Numbered from the stretch's first letter, positions 41,701 through 51,445 are shown. The stretch is 64,000 bases of DNA from Chloroflexota bacterium (GCA_014360825.1 JACIWT010000011.1:1-64000), one strand, 5' to 3'. A program made the numbers and translations. Notes: generated by a model from the letters alone, not told the origin.

Positions 41701-41994
41701 TTACCCTGATGGATACGGCCCGACGGTCGGGGTGGGTTGAGGGCCGGGGTATGGTCCTTCCGTGGGCGGTGGAAGTGGGGTTTGTGGGGTTTCGGGTGTG
41801 GCAGTCATAATGCGAATTGGGCCTGTGGGCGGCGGGGGCACTGTATCCGTCGCCAGGACAACGGGCGTGTGAGTAGCCTGCGGTTCTGGGGTCACGCGCT
41901 CGATCCTGCAACCCGCTGCGATGATCAGGATCAAGCCGAGCGCCAAGGCCGCTAAGAGCAAACGCCTGGGGTGGGCGTGGTCTCGGTGCGCCAT
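41701..41994 (-). CDS. Small Pro/Thr-rich lipoprotein
   Basis: 97 residues with AAGGAGG 10 nt upstream. A signal helix L-L-L-A-A-L-A-L-G-L-I-L-I-I-A-A-G-C gives a lipobox Cys29; the rest is a disordered Pro/Thr stretch ending G-P-Y-P-S-G. No folded domain. Similar in character to the tail of the solute-binding protein at 11268. Confidence 0.75.
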   Translation of the reverse strand: MAHRDHAHPRRLLLAALALGLILIIAAGCRIERVTPEPQATHTPVVLATDTVPPPPTGPIRIMTATPETPQTPLPPPTEGPYPGPQPTPTVGPYPSG

Positions 41995-42130
41995 GATGAA
42001 ATGTCCTCCTTCGGTTCAGGTAACAGCGCCCTGAGGCTGGCGCTGTGCGGTTTACAGGTTCAAGTATAACACGCCCGACCTCAAATGCCAAAAAACGCAG
42101 CGTTCATGTTAGCGCAACGAATCGCGGGCC

Positions 42131-42937
42131 TTATGTCTCGTCTGCACCTTCTGGAAAAACTTCCCTCACGCTCTCCGATTTGCGGGCGAAGACCAAGTAG
42201 CCGGTGTGGGCCACCATCCGATCGACAGGGCGCAGGCGGGTGGGGACAGGCTTGTACGAACGCAGCAGGATCTCGCAGACCTCGATATCCATAAACTCCT
42301 TGCGCCCCAATACATCTATCAGTTCGCTCACCTGATTGGCTGTGGGCACGATGGCACCGAAGAAACCGCCGTCCGAGAGCGCCTCGCGGGCCTGATCCAG
42401 GTAGAGCCAGGGTGTGCGCACATCCAAAAACACAGCGTCCGCATCGCGCTCGTCGAAGCCGGTGGCGATGTCGCGCTGTTTGATCTCCACCACGTCTGCC
42501 AGCCCCACATTGGCCAGGTTCTTGGCCGCCAGACGGCACATGTCCTCGCGGGACTCGTAGGTATAAACCCGCCCGTCGGGGCGCACGGCATGGGCCAGCA
42601 CCATAGTCAGCGCGCCGCTACCCGTCCCACCCTCCACAACGCGGCTGCCAGGTCCCACGTTCAGTTTCAACAGGATGTAGCCCGCCTCTTTGGGATAGAC
42701 GATCTGCGAGGCGCGCTTGATGTCCATCACCAGGTCGTGGATGGAGGGCCGCAGGGCCACGTAGGGGTAGCCCAAGTGAGTCTGGCGCACCTGGCCCAGG
42801 GGCGCGCCGATCAGGTCGTCGTGGGCGATGATGCCGCGGTGGGTGTGGAGCAATTGCCCTCGCTCCAGCCGGACGATGAAACGCTTGCCGTCTTTGGCTA
42901 GGATCAGGAGAAGATCGCTTTCGCGGGCCAGGGCCAT
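42131..42937 (-). CDS. trmI: tRNA (adenine-58-N1)-methyltransferase
   Basis: 268 residues from ATG 42937 with GGAG 5 nt upstream; a GTG four codons earlier is less likely. The family's N-terminal domain (H-T-H-R-G-I-I-x-H-D-D-L-I-G) is followed by I-Y-P-K-E-A-G-Y-I, SAM motif V-V-E-G-G-T-G-S-G-A-L-T and D-A-V-F-L-D-V-R-T-P-W. It makes m1A58 in the T loop of tRNA, important for stability especially in thermophiles. Confidence 0.92.
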   Translation of the reverse strand: MALARESDLLLILAKDGKRFIVRLERGQLLHTHRGIIAHDDLIGAPLGQVRQTHLGYPYVALRPSIHDLVMDIKRASQIVYPKEAGYILLKLNVGPGSRVVEGGTGSGALTMVLAHAVRPDGRVYTYESREDMCRLAAKNLANVGLADVVEIKQRDIATGFDERDADAVFLDVRTPWLYLDQAREALSDGGFFGAIVPTANQVSELIDVLGRKEFMDIEVCEILLRSYKPVPTRLRPVDRMVAHTGYLVFARKSESVREVFPEGADET

Positions 42938-43056
42938 GGTGTTCTCCACAGGGCTGACACTACAGTGCCAGCCAGTCCTCCAAATGGAAATGGGGTGCGA
43001 ACGGGTTCACGAAAAGTATAAGCCGAAATCATGGAATTGCAATAACCGGCCAGAGC

Positions 43057-46000
43057 TCACCTCCCACTGAGAGAGAAAGAAAGGGTGAGAACCAAAGAAC
43101 TTTCCTCCCCTCCCTGGCACGTCCAGACTTCGCTTGCGCCGGAGGTCTGGTAGGCAGTGATCTGGAGGGTCAGCCCTGTGCGGGTGCCACACCAGGAGCG
43201 CGCGTTATAGGTGTACATGCCGGGAGCCAGGTTCCAGTAATGCGTGCCGGGACTGAAACTGCGCGCCCCCAGGCCGATGATCTCCAATGTCAGCACACCA
43301 CCCGTCTCGTTGTTAATCTGCCAGGTGCCGCGGTTGGGCGGGAGCGACTTCAGGTCGCTCCAGGGGCTGGTGCAGCCATGACCCGTTGCCCGCACGCGGT
43401 AGAAATAGGTGGCCAGAGGATTGCGCCCTGCGAGAGCGACACTGGTGGCCGGCCCCGAGTACACCTGCGCCGGGCTAGTAAAGGGCACGTGGTCGTCCTC
43501 TTCGAGGGTATAGGTCTCGGCGTTCAGGTCGGCGCTCCACGAGACAGTGTAGTTGCCATCTCCCTCGGGGTCGCTGATCTCGTTCAGGGTCGGCTTGGCC
43601 GGACAGCCGGGCACGTACACTGAGCGAATGTTGCTCCAGGCACTGTTGCCGTAGGCGTTCTCGGCCCGGACGCGGTAGTAATAAGTAACTCCCAGCGGGC
43701 GGTCCGTCAACTCGACGCTGGTATCGGGGCCGTTGTAAACAACGTGGGGCGAGGAGAAGGCACTGTTATCGTCCTCTTGGAGGTGGTATGAGGTGGCCCA
43801 TGCCGCAGTTGTCCAGGAGACGGTGTAGCGGTTGTCGCCGTCGGCGTTATCAATGGGGTTCAACATAGGCGTGGCAGGCAGGGGCGGATAATACTTCAGG
43901 ACGATGGGCATGTACAGGTTGCCGTACCAGTTAGGCAGCGTCGGCGTAGGTGTTATGGTAGGGGCCGAGCGGATCAGGATGGCGTTCACCATAGCCTGGC
44001 CGATGACAGGCGGAAAGTCAATGTTCAACTGCCCGTCGCTCACCGTTGCCAGCAACTGGCGAGCGTAGGCGGTCTTGTTCCCAGCCAGGGCGAAGATGTC
44101 CATGTAACGCAGGATGGTCTGACCCTCCACGCGCACATCAAACACGCGCTGGTGCATCTCGGTGATGGTCAATTCGGCGAAGCGCAGTTCGATCAGATAG
44201 TTGCCGTTGGGCAGATCAAAGGCATAGCCCGACATCCCGACGCGTTGGGTCTGATAGAGGGGGTCTTCCTCGGTCAGGGTGATGGGTTCGGTAGTGGAGA
44301 CTGACCCGCCACCGATAAAACCCCAACTGCCGGGTGCATAGGGTTGATCGGCCAGCCAGGTGAGGCCATTGGGAGCAGTGTAGGCCGGGCCACCGCAGTT
44401 ATAGGCCCGTTCGTCGCCAGTCGGAGGTAGTGGGGGTGTCACTGTAGGAGTGGGCGTCGGCGTGACCAAAGTGAACGGCGCACCCAGATAGAGCCGCCCC
44501 CTGCCGAACACGTTATCCTTGCCCGGTGCGCCCAGGTCTTTGGCATTGTCCTCCAAGCACTGGCGGACGTAAGTCATGGGGCGGGTTGGGTTAGCGCCCC
44601 TCACCAGCGCCGCTGCGCCCGCCACATGCGGGCAGGCCGCAGAAGTGCCGACGAAGCCGTTGTACCCATAGCGGTTGGTGGAGACGCCACTGTAGGCGGC
44701 AATGTCCGGCTTGATCAGGCCACTTCGGGTGGGCCCACGGGAACTGAAGGGCTCGCTGGTGGCCGGATTGGAGACAGGCACTGCCCCGACGGTGAAGGAA
44801 GCAGGTGCATCAGCGGGCACGATCAGGCTGCTTCGCGCGGTGACGTGTTCCAGAATCCGGCCCGTGGGGTTGAACAAGAACAGGTCGAAGTTGGGATTAC
44901 GAGAACTATGCACTCTCCACACCGCCACGTGATAACGGCCCGACGCTGGGGCAGTGATGGTGATCTCTTCCCAAGGCTGGTGGCCGGGGTCGCCGTTCTG
45001 GCTATTGGTGGATGAGGCCACGAGCACTCGCTCCCCACTGCCAGTTTGTCGGTAGAGGTATAGGTCATAGTCATTCCCTGCCCCGCCCCAAGGATCATCC
45101 CAGCGCAAGAAAAGGTATATAGGCTCGCCGACGGAGGCGTCGAACTCGTTGGTCTCATCGCCCATGGCCCAGTTCAGCCAACCGTTGCCCTCGGGGTCGC
45201 TCCAGATCAGGTCGTAGTGGCGCTGCGCATAGTTGCCGGCGGAGTTCACCCATAGTATGCCCGCATTGGTGGCTCGGGCAACTGCGTCGCAGATGAGACC
45301 AGTGCCATCGCCAGATCCACCGCGGGGTAGGCCGGCGGAATGGGAAATGATGCTCACTCCCTGGGCGATGAGCCAGTCCACGGCGTTCAAGAAGAAAACG
45401 TCGGAGTCATAGTTCACCAGATAGAGCGACGCCTGGGGGGCCATATCGTGGACGATCTCGGCGCAGGCAGTGCCGTGGTCCTCACCGCCGCCACCGATAT
45501 CACCGCTGGAAGTGAAGGAGCGAACGGTTACGGTAGGTGGGAGTTCAGTGCCCAACAAGCCCTGGTAGCCGGTGAAACCCACGTCGAGAACGGCGATTTT
45601 CACCCCGCTGCCTTTGTGGCCGGCAGTATGCCAGGCGTTGGCATTGGAGAGGGCCACGCCCTCGCTGGTGATGGCGTTGACCACCGGGCGCGCTGGGGGG
45701 CGGACGTACTGCACACCCGGCAGATCTGCCAGTTCGGCGAGTGCTGATAGGGGAACGGACATTTGTACTAGATTGTCGTATGTGGCCTGAACGGTTGCGC
45801 CGAGGGGAGCCTTTGCGGTGATGGCATCCATCGCGTCGAGGTCAGTTTCCACAACCACCTCGACCGTAGCATCTCGCAACACTAAACCCGACTGGGCGGC
45901 GAGGGCTCTTGCGCCAGGCAAGCCCTGGCGGGAGTAAGCATCAGCCAGGGCTACCAGGGACGACGCCAGGCGAGGGTGTTTGGCAGGCGAGACAGGGGGT

Positions 46001-46110
46001 GGTGGAAGAGGATGCCCAGATGGAAGTGGCGAGGCAGCGGAGAGGGTCGCTGCCACGGTAAGTGCCAACGCCAAGGATAACGCAATGCGGCTGAACACAG
46101 ACAGACGCAC
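43057..46110 (-). CDS. Large secreted subtilisin-like (S8) protease with malectin-like and fibronectin III domains
   Basis: 1017 residues from GTG 46110, GGAGG 7 nt upstream; it begins directly with a signal peptide. Catalytic D176 (A-V-L-D-V), H212 (E-D-H-G-T-A), oxyanion N293 (S-A-G-N) and S490 (G-T-S-A-A-C-P-H-V-A-G) are all present. A beta-sandwich insert lies between N293 and S490. After a Thr/Pro linker comes a malectin-like domain (~580-720: Y-N-C-G-G-P-A-Y, F-D-V-R-V-E-G), then the motif N-L-Y-M-P-I-V-L-K, two FN3-like repeats (each W-S/T-x-E-D-D and Y-Y-R-V-R-A) and a final beta domain. Extracellular proteolysis of proteins is expected. Confidence 0.92.
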   Translation of the reverse strand: MRLSVFSRIALSLALALTVAATLSAASPLPSGHPLPPPPVSPAKHPRLASSLVALADAYSRQGLPGARALAAQSGLVLRDATVEVVVETDLDAMDAITAKAPLGATVQATYDNLVQMSVPLSALAELADLPGVQYVRPPARPVVNAITSEGVALSNANAWHTAGHKGSGVKIAVLDVGFTGYQGLLGTELPPTVTVRSFTSSGDIGGGGEDHGTACAEIVHDMAPQASLYLVNYDSDVFFLNAVDWLIAQGVSIISHSAGLPRGGSGDGTGLICDAVARATNAGILWVNSAGNYAQRHYDLIWSDPEGNGWLNWAMGDETNEFDASVGEPIYLFLRWDDPWGGAGNDYDLYLYRQTGSGERVLVASSTNSQNGDPGHQPWEEITITAPASGRYHVAVWRVHSSRNPNFDLFLFNPTGRILEHVTARSSLIVPADAPASFTVGAVPVSNPATSEPFSSRGPTRSGLIKPDIAAYSGVSTNRYGYNGFVGTSAACPHVAGAAALVRGANPTRPMTYVRQCLEDNAKDLGAPGKDNVFGRGRLYLGAPFTLVTPTPTPTVTPPLPPTGDERAYNCGGPAYTAPNGLTWLADQPYAPGSWGFIGGGSVSTTEPITLTEEDPLYQTQRVGMSGYAFDLPNGNYLIELRFAELTITEMHQRVFDVRVEGQTILRYMDIFALAGNKTAYARQLLATVSDGQLNIDFPPVIGQAMVNAILIRSAPTITPTPTLPNWYGNLYMPIVLKYYPPLPATPMLNPIDNADGDNRYTVSWTTAAWATSYHLQEDDNSAFSSPHVVYNGPDTSVELTDRPLGVTYYYRVRAENAYGNSAWSNIRSVYVPGCPAKPTLNEISDPEGDGNYTVSWSADLNAETYTLEEDDHVPFTSPAQVYSGPATSVALAGRNPLATYFYRVRATGHGCTSPWSDLKSLPPNRGTWQINNETGGVLTLEIIGLGARSFSPGTHYWNLAPGMYTYNARSWCGTRTGLTLQITAYQTSGASEVWTCQGGEESSLVLTLSFSLSGR

Positions 46111-46256
46111 GGGCTTCCCTCCAGGGGTGTTCAATGGGGATTTTAGCACAGGGAACGGGGGCTGTCAACGAATTGGGTAATGGAGAAAAGGTAGGCTGTC
46201 GCGGTATTCCACGGTTTGTCAGCCGCCTTCGCCCAATCGCAAACCTGGCCACAGTT

Positions 46257-48206
46257 TCACGACCTTCGCCAAGCCATTATCGGGAAATACAGCCGGTATG
46301 GTCTACCCCAACGAGCGATCATCCCTGTTGTGATGTCCAAATACTGGCGGGCGTAATTCTCGCTGGGCTCGATGTGGGTGTTGCTCCGGAAATCGTTCCA
46401 CGAGTTGATCACCAGCCAATCTGCTGCGCTGGCAAGCGCTGCCTCGTAGCACAGCGTGTAAGTAGCGCCATTCAGCCGAGGCCGATATTGGCCCGGGTAA
46501 CCAATGCGCCGCTGGTCACTGCCCGGAGACAGGGTCGCCACCCACAGACGTGCAGGCCTCCTCGGCGCCACAGCCGAATTGGCCCGTACTCCCACCATCC
46601 ATCGCTGATTTGCCGACGGCAGCGTATGATAAAGATAGACCGCCTCTTGCATAAGTCCATCGAAGGCAGTCAATATATCTGGGTTGGTGCTATCGGCGAT
46701 ATAGAGTGCTCCGCGGCCTTCGGTCCACAACTGCTCGAAGATATAATCCCATAAGGCAGGCGAGACCTTGTCCGCTGCACTGACCCATACTACCGGTAAC
46801 CCGCCCAGGCGATAATAGGCAGGGTGGCCACCGTAGTTATCGAGTAGATAGCGCAAGTCGCTGGTCACACCAGCAATGTTGACCTGGCCCGAAGCGTTAG
46901 ATTGACCCGCCAGCGATACACTCACGTAGAACCCCTGTCGTTCGGCTTCGGTTAGGAGGAGGGGCAAAACGGAATCGGCTCCATTTCCTGGGGACCAATT
47001 GGCCAACACGAAACCGTCTAGGAACGCCGCTTTGGCCTGAGCCACGTGTCGGGCAATAGCATCAGGGTCGCTGGAGATATAGCGTGACGCGGGGCGATCA
47101 ACGTAGATCTCGCTGTCCCAATCGGCGAGGCGCTGATAATCCGCGTGATAGGTGGCCCAGGTCAGGCGAGGCACATCGCGCCGTGCTTCATCCAGGGATA
47201 CTGGCCCAGAAGCCAATAGCAACTCGCCTGCAACTTCCAGAATTCGTGGAGTGGTATTCGATACCTCTATCTCACCCACGAGGACAGGTTGGTCTCCGTT
47301 GTAGTTGAACACTGCCACGCGGGTGGTTCCGCCGTTACCCTGCTCTATCTGCCACTCCACGGTGCCGGTGATGCTTACATTGCTGAACACGGCATCTACC
47401 ACTGCTGTCTGCTCTGGGTTGGCGGTAGTCCGTGCATTAGGCCCGCTTTGGTAGAGGATATGGCCGGAGGTTGTGGCCCCTGACCCGTTCACAGACACCA
47501 AGTACACCGCCAGGATCTTCGCCCCCTGTACCAGCGTGACTGAGGCCCAGGTGGAGGTGCTGTGTACTTCCACTCGCGTGCGCACCACGCCTTCAGGGAA
47601 CTGCGGCCCGGGGGGAACTGGATCAGCGCGACCCCTTGTGGCGCGAAGGTCGTCCAAATCGGCCTGCACGGGTCCGCCGATCACCAAGTCGGCACTGTTC
47701 ACGGTGAAGGTGGTGCTGGAAGCAGTGTGGATAGTGGCAACACAATTTTCCTGAGGTCCGTTGCCATTGGCGATGCAGGCGGTGACGTCGCCGCCAGACG
47801 ATTGCTCGACGGCGAAGGTAACGGTCGTGCCGGCAAAGGACTGAATGAGCATCAGAGCGCGGACGGAAGCCGTTACCGTTTCCATTGTGCCATTACTGGC
47901 AAGGGCTAAGCCAACGCCACTGCTCTCATCCACGAGCACGTCGGCGTCACCGCTCCAGTTGAGCACAATGACGGCAGCCACCGTTGCGCCGGATTGGAGA
48001 CGAAGCCAAGCAGATGACGTGCCGGTGGCAGTCAGGTCAAGCAAGGAGAAGTAATAGAAATCTGCCTCAGCATGAATAGGCTCTGCACTTGCAACGGTGC
48101 AACGAGTTCCAGCGGGGCTTAGGCAGGGGGCAAACCATAGCAGAGACAGGGCTATGGCCAGGGCGAGCGCGAATTTGAGAGTGCTTAAACGACAGCGTGT
48201 GGACAT
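46257..48206 (-). CDS. Secreted protein with GH99/GH71-like catalytic domain
   Basis: 649 residues with a signal peptide (L-A-L-A-I-A-L-S-L-L-W-F-A). Residues ~45-320 are two beta-rich repeats rich in Ser/Thr/Gly. From ~345 the sequence has a TIM-barrel-like pattern (W-A-T-Y-H-A-D-Y, F-V-L-A-N-W-S, G-G-L-P-V-V-W-V) ending N-S-W-N-D-F-R-S-N-T-H-I-E-P-S, the hallmark of GH99-type endo-mannosidase and WbsX-like domains. It may cut mannose-type polysaccharides. The C-terminus is Y-R-L-Y-F-P-I-M-A-W-R-R-S, a variant of the exported-protein tail motif. Confidence 0.8.
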   Translation of the reverse strand: MSTRCRLSTLKFALALAIALSLLWFAPCLSPAGTRCTVASAEPIHAEADFYYFSLLDLTATGTSSAWLRLQSGATVAAVIVLNWSGDADVLVDESSGVGLALASNGTMETVTASVRALMLIQSFAGTTVTFAVEQSSGGDVTACIANGNGPQENCVATIHTASSTTFTVNSADLVIGGPVQADLDDLRATRGRADPVPPGPQFPEGVVRTRVEVHSTSTWASVTLVQGAKILAVYLVSVNGSGATTSGHILYQSGPNARTTANPEQTAVVDAVFSNVSITGTVEWQIEQGNGGTTRVAVFNYNGDQPVLVGEIEVSNTTPRILEVAGELLLASGPVSLDEARRDVPRLTWATYHADYQRLADWDSEIYVDRPASRYISSDPDAIARHVAQAKAAFLDGFVLANWSPGNGADSVLPLLLTEAERQGFYVSVSLAGQSNASGQVNIAGVTSDLRYLLDNYGGHPAYYRLGGLPVVWVSAADKVSPALWDYIFEQLWTEGRGALYIADSTNPDILTAFDGLMQEAVYLYHTLPSANQRWMVGVRANSAVAPRRPARLWVATLSPGSDQRRIGYPGQYRPRLNGATYTLCYEAALASAADWLVINSWNDFRSNTHIEPSENYARQYLDITTGMIARWGRPYRLYFPIMAWRRS

Positions 48207-48252
48207 TTCACTCCCCAGGCTATGCCCTCACGTAGAGGTGAGGTACAAATTT

Positions 48253-48281
48253 ATTATAGCACAGTTACAAAAAAGATACAA
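48253..48281 (-). promoter_or_regulatory. Putative promoter of the GH99-like gene
   Basis: Minus strand TTGTAT, 17-nt spacer, perfect TATAAT, 47 nt before the start codon. The leader holds a hairpin CCTCA…TGAGG. Confidence 0.65.
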
Positions 48282-48379
48282 ATCGTCTACATCATGCACC
48301 TGAGTGGAACTTCCTTGCTCTGTACTGCCTCGGTATTCCATCGGCAAATCACCAAAAGATGGGAAACCAGCGAGGACAT

Positions 48380-48408
48380 TTGACATCCCCGCCCTCATGG
48401 GGTACAAT
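48380..48408 (+). promoter_or_regulatory. Putative promoter of the pro-region/papain-like protease pair
   Basis: Perfect TTGACA, 17-nt spacer, TACAAT, 52 nt before the 95-residue gene. Confidence 0.75.
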
Positions 48409-48459
48409 GGATAATGTGGAAGACCAAGCGAGGAGATAGAGCAGTCAAGGGGTGAAGGT

Positions 48460-48747
48460 ATGAACCTGAAAACGGGCAAAAGACTTGCCAACGTGAGTTG
48501 GCTCTCCATAGATCAGAAAAGAAAACTTGCCGAAATCTCCATCACCACGGTTCCGGAATTCATCGCCCTGGCGCATTTCGACTCCCGCAATCTGGCGCGT
48601 TATCTGGGCATCAAAACCCGCGAGTTACGAACCTTGAAGAAGGAGGCTACCGCCGAGATCCCAGAGTCGCAACTCAGCCGCATCCTAAAAGCGCCGAAGG
48701 AGGAGTTTGTCACCGGCGCGCTGCCGCCTACCAAAGCAGACCGTTAG
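48460..48747 (+). CDS. Stand-alone homologue of the neighbouring protease's pro-region
   Basis: 95 residues, no signal peptide. It aligns with the first ~95 residues of the next gene: L-S-I-D-Q-K-R-K-L-A-E-I-S-I-T-T-V against L-S-P-D-Q-I-R-A-L-E-A-L-S-I-T-R-V, a middle helical part, then E-E-F-V-T-G-A-L-P-P against E-E-Y-A-M-G-A-L-P-P. The helical region looks like a helix-hairpin-helix/SAM-type fold. It ends five residues after G-A-L-P-P. It could be an inhibitor, chaperone, or substrate of the protease; no family recognised. Confidence 0.75.
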   Translation: MNLKTGKRLANVSWLSIDQKRKLAEISITTVPEFIALAHFDSRNLARYLGIKTRELRTLKKEATAEIPESQLSRILKAPKEEFVTGALPPTKADR

Positions 48748-48781
48748 TCCAACACAACCGTCCCAGAAAGGAGCATTGAGC

Positions 48782-49840
48782 GTGGTCAAAGAGATCGGAA
48801 CCCCATTGAGCCAGACAGACTTGAGTCCAGATCAAATTCGGGCACTAGAGGCGCTTTCCATCACCCGGGTCGAGGAGTTGCTCGGCCTGCCTCCCTATTA
48901 TCTAAACAAATTAGCACCCTATATCCCAGATTTTGCCAAAGTGAAGAAGTGGGTGAGTGCACAAACCCCTCCGCAGATGGAAGTCGCCGCAGAGACAGGC
49001 ACCGAAGCCGCAGAGGTGGACCTTGCAGCCGAGGAATATGCGATGGGTGCGCTGCCGCCTCGACGCCAACTGGCTCACATGGAAGCCCAGTTCTTCATCC
49101 CGGAGCAGCCGAATGCTGCTCTGGCCGAAGCGCAGGGCGAACGGGCAGTGAATTTGGTAGCCCATTTTCCACCCGTACGGGATCAGGGGCGCCGCGGCAC
49201 TTGTGTGGCCTACGCGGTGGTCGCGATGCGCGAGTACGCTTACAAACTCAAGAACGGCGAGGAAGTCGCCCTTTCAGAGCAGTTCCTTTACTGGTTGTGC
49301 AAGGAGAACGATAACCGCCCGCGGTCCCATGGCACTTTCGCCATGATCGCCGTGCCCATCGCGGTGCGATTCGGAATATGTTTGGCCACCACCTGGCCTT
49401 ATAACCCTGAACCTATGGAAGACAACGAAGGCCAGGGGCCACCGCCAGAGGGGGCAATGGAAGAGGCCTCGCGATACAAGGTTCGGCAGGGGCTTGTCTT
49501 AGACCCGCGTTCGGTGGAGGACATCCAGGAGCGGCTGGAGAACGGTTATCCAGTGGCGGTCAGCATTCCCGCCTACAGGAGTTGGTTGCTGAACCCCGTG
49601 GTGCGGCGCACTGGCAACATCCAGATGCCCGTCCCTGGGACGCGGGCCAGTGGTGGTCATGCTGTGCTCATCGTGGGGTTTGGCGCAGACCCGGAATTTG
49701 CCGGCGGCGGTTATTTTATCGTGCGCAATAGTTGGGGGACGCGCTGGGGCGTGGAAAGCCCCTTCGGCGTCGGCTATGGGACGCTCCCCTACAACTATAT
49801 CCGCTACTACGGCTGGGAGGCTTTCAGCTGTAACGACTGA
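48782..49840 (+). CDS. Papain-like (C1A) cysteine protease with novel-looking N-terminal domain
   Basis: 352 residues from GTG 48782, AGGAG 8 nt upstream. Catalytic set complete: Q134 in V-R-D-Q-G, C140 in R-R-G-T-C-V-A-Y-A, H292 in S-G-G-H-A-V-L-I-V-G, N315 in V-R-N-S-W-G-T-R-W-G. Residues 1-92 form a helical pro-like domain ending G-A-L-P-P, homologous to the upstream 95-residue protein. No signal peptide or membrane segment, so it is probably cytoplasmic, unusual for C1A enzymes. Probably one transcript with the gene upstream. Confidence 0.9.
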   Translation: MVKEIGTPLSQTDLSPDQIRALEALSITRVEELLGLPPYYLNKLAPYIPDFAKVKKWVSAQTPPQMEVAAETGTEAAEVDLAAEEYAMGALPPRRQLAHMEAQFFIPEQPNAALAEAQGERAVNLVAHFPPVRDQGRRGTCVAYAVVAMREYAYKLKNGEEVALSEQFLYWLCKENDNRPRSHGTFAMIAVPIAVRFGICLATTWPYNPEPMEDNEGQGPPPEGAMEEASRYKVRQGLVLDPRSVEDIQERLENGYPVAVSIPAYRSWLLNPVVRRTGNIQMPVPGTRASGGHAVLIVGFGADPEFAGGGYFIVRNSWGTRWGVESPFGVGYGTLPYNYIRYYGWEAFSCND

Positions 49841-49907
49841 GGAAAGGGCTCTGCTCCTCCTACTCGCGCAGTGCAAGAGATACCGCCAGAAATCGGTAGA
49901 TGGGCGC

Positions 49908-50153
49908 TTAGGTTGATGGACCTCTGGTCAAGACCTGCCCAACGACGAATGCCAGCACGAACCAAATAACGATATTCAGCACCAGATTGACCCAATTCAC
50001 CGTCCAGTCTGCACCTGGGTAGACAACGCGAGTCAACCAGGTGAAAGGCAGGCCGCGGTTCGTCGCCCCTAATAAGTGGCGCACATCGAACAGGCCAGTG
50101 AACAGTGTGATCACTGCGCTGATTCCCAAAGCGATGACTGCTTTTCTCAGCAT
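49908..50153 (-). CDS. Small two-helix membrane protein, coupled to the DUF89 gene
   Basis: 81 residues; ATG 50153 overlaps the end of the DUF89 gene by 7 nt. Two hydrophobic segments (V-I-A-L-G-I-S-A-V-I-T-L-F-T-G-L-F and L-V-L-N-I-V-I-W-F-V-L-A-F-V-V-G). Not recognised. Confidence 0.7.
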   Translation of the reverse strand: MLRKAVIALGISAVITLFTGLFDVRHLLGATNRGLPFTWLTRVVYPGADWTVNWVNLVLNIVIWFVLAFVVGQVLTRGPST

Positions 50154-51445
50154 TGCTTACCCTCCGTTTGCTTTTGGGGCTCCACCAACTGGATAAGCCC
50201 ACGTTGCCCATTTACCATCCAATTTGGATCCTCTTCAAATAATCGGTTCACTCGCTCCGGGGTTAAGTCCAGTATCACTTCCGCTTTCATCGTGCGCAGG
50301 GACAGGAAAGGAGCGGGGAAATAGGCCGCCACCTCGGATAGACGCGTGGTGCAGGGCCAATGCCGGTCGCCCACCAGCCGGCGATAGTTGAGATCCCCCT
50401 TGAGCACAACGAGATCAGCCTGCCCCAGTTCCTGCCGTAGCGATGGCCACAGCGCAGGATAGCAGAACGGACTGGTCCAGAACCAGTGGTCCAACAAGCA
50501 CACACGTCCAGCAGCAATGTAATCCTGCACGGCCGCCGTCAGCGCTTGCACTGCAGTGCTCTCCGCCCCGGCCAGGAATTCCAGCGCCTCATACACGTCG
50601 GCCACCATCGCATCGGAGATGTAAAACGGCTGTGCCTTCAGGTGGAACGCCACCTCGTGCACTCCCGCGCGGTGTATCAAGGCATCGGCCAGGGCCAGGT
50701 CATAGAGTAGCTCCAGACCGGCGTTATCGGCGATAATGTCCACCCGCCGATGTCGGCCACCCGATAGGGTAGCGACAGCACGGGGCGTGTCGTCAATCAG
50801 CAAGTTCTGGCGTTCGCGAACGATGTCCGGCACCCCTTTGGCTCGCTCGGCCACAGCCCGGTAACTTAGGTCCGCGCGGTTGCTCCACAGGTTGTAGTGC
50901 AGGAGGGCGGTAAGGGCGTCGGCGCGGTCCAGGCTGGCCAACGACTCATAGACTGGTGTGAATTGAGTGATGGCCCCACTGGGTTCGGTGTAATGAGCGC
51001 GTTTAATGACCGCGTAAGGATCGAAACCCTGCCAAGGCCCTGGCTGAAAGTACCCCGTGGCCTCCAGAATGCGCCGGTGCAGGTAAGCCTCGGCGAAATA
51101 CCAAGGCAATTCAAACCAACTTTTGCCCCGATGGGGAGTCCAGGCCCAGTCCCAGAGAGCGCGATCGGGAGCATCTTCTGTGAGCGGGCGGACGGGATGC
51201 CGGCCTGTGATCTCCCGTTCAATGGCCAGTATGCGGCGAGCAATGGAGGAGGGGAAGGCATTGTGGGCCACCACGTCGCGGATGAGGCGGGGGATACGCT
51301 GGCGCACGGTATCATAGGCAAAGGAACCCAATTCCGCAATCAGGAGAGGCGGTGGAAGTGTGGGGTCATCGGAGCCCACTAAGCAGTTGAGTTCTTCTAT
51401 AGTGGGGTAGCGCCTGGCATCCTCGAGAACTCTCTGGAGTGACAT
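50147..51445 (-). CDS. DUF89/ARMT1-family damage-control phosphatase
   Basis: 432 residues from ATG 51445; the longer frame runs through tRNA-His and is not real. Metal-binding and catalytic motifs I-A-D-N-A-G-L-E-L-L-Y-D and L-K-G-D-L-N-Y-R-R-L-V-G-D-R-H-W match the family. Members remove phosphate from damaged or excess sugar and nucleotide phosphates, such as fructose-1-phosphate. The stop overlaps the small membrane protein gene. Confidence 0.9.
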   Translation of the reverse strand: MSLQRVLEDARRYPTIEELNCLVGSDDPTLPPPLLIAELGSFAYDTVRQRIPRLIRDVVAHNAFPSSIARRILAIEREITGRHPVRPLTEDAPDRALWDWAWTPHRGKSWFELPWYFAEAYLHRRILEATGYFQPGPWQGFDPYAVIKRAHYTEPSGAITQFTPVYESLASLDRADALTALLHYNLWSNRADLSYRAVAERAKGVPDIVRERQNLLIDDTPRAVATLSGGRHRRVDIIADNAGLELLYDLALADALIHRAGVHEVAFHLKAQPFYISDAMVADVYEALEFLAGAESTAVQALTAAVQDYIAAGRVCLLDHWFWTSPFCYPALWPSLRQELGQADLVVLKGDLNYRRLVGDRHWPCTTRLSEVAAYFPAPFLSLRTMKAEVILDLTPERVNRLFEEDPNWMVNGQRGLIQLVEPQKQTEGKQC

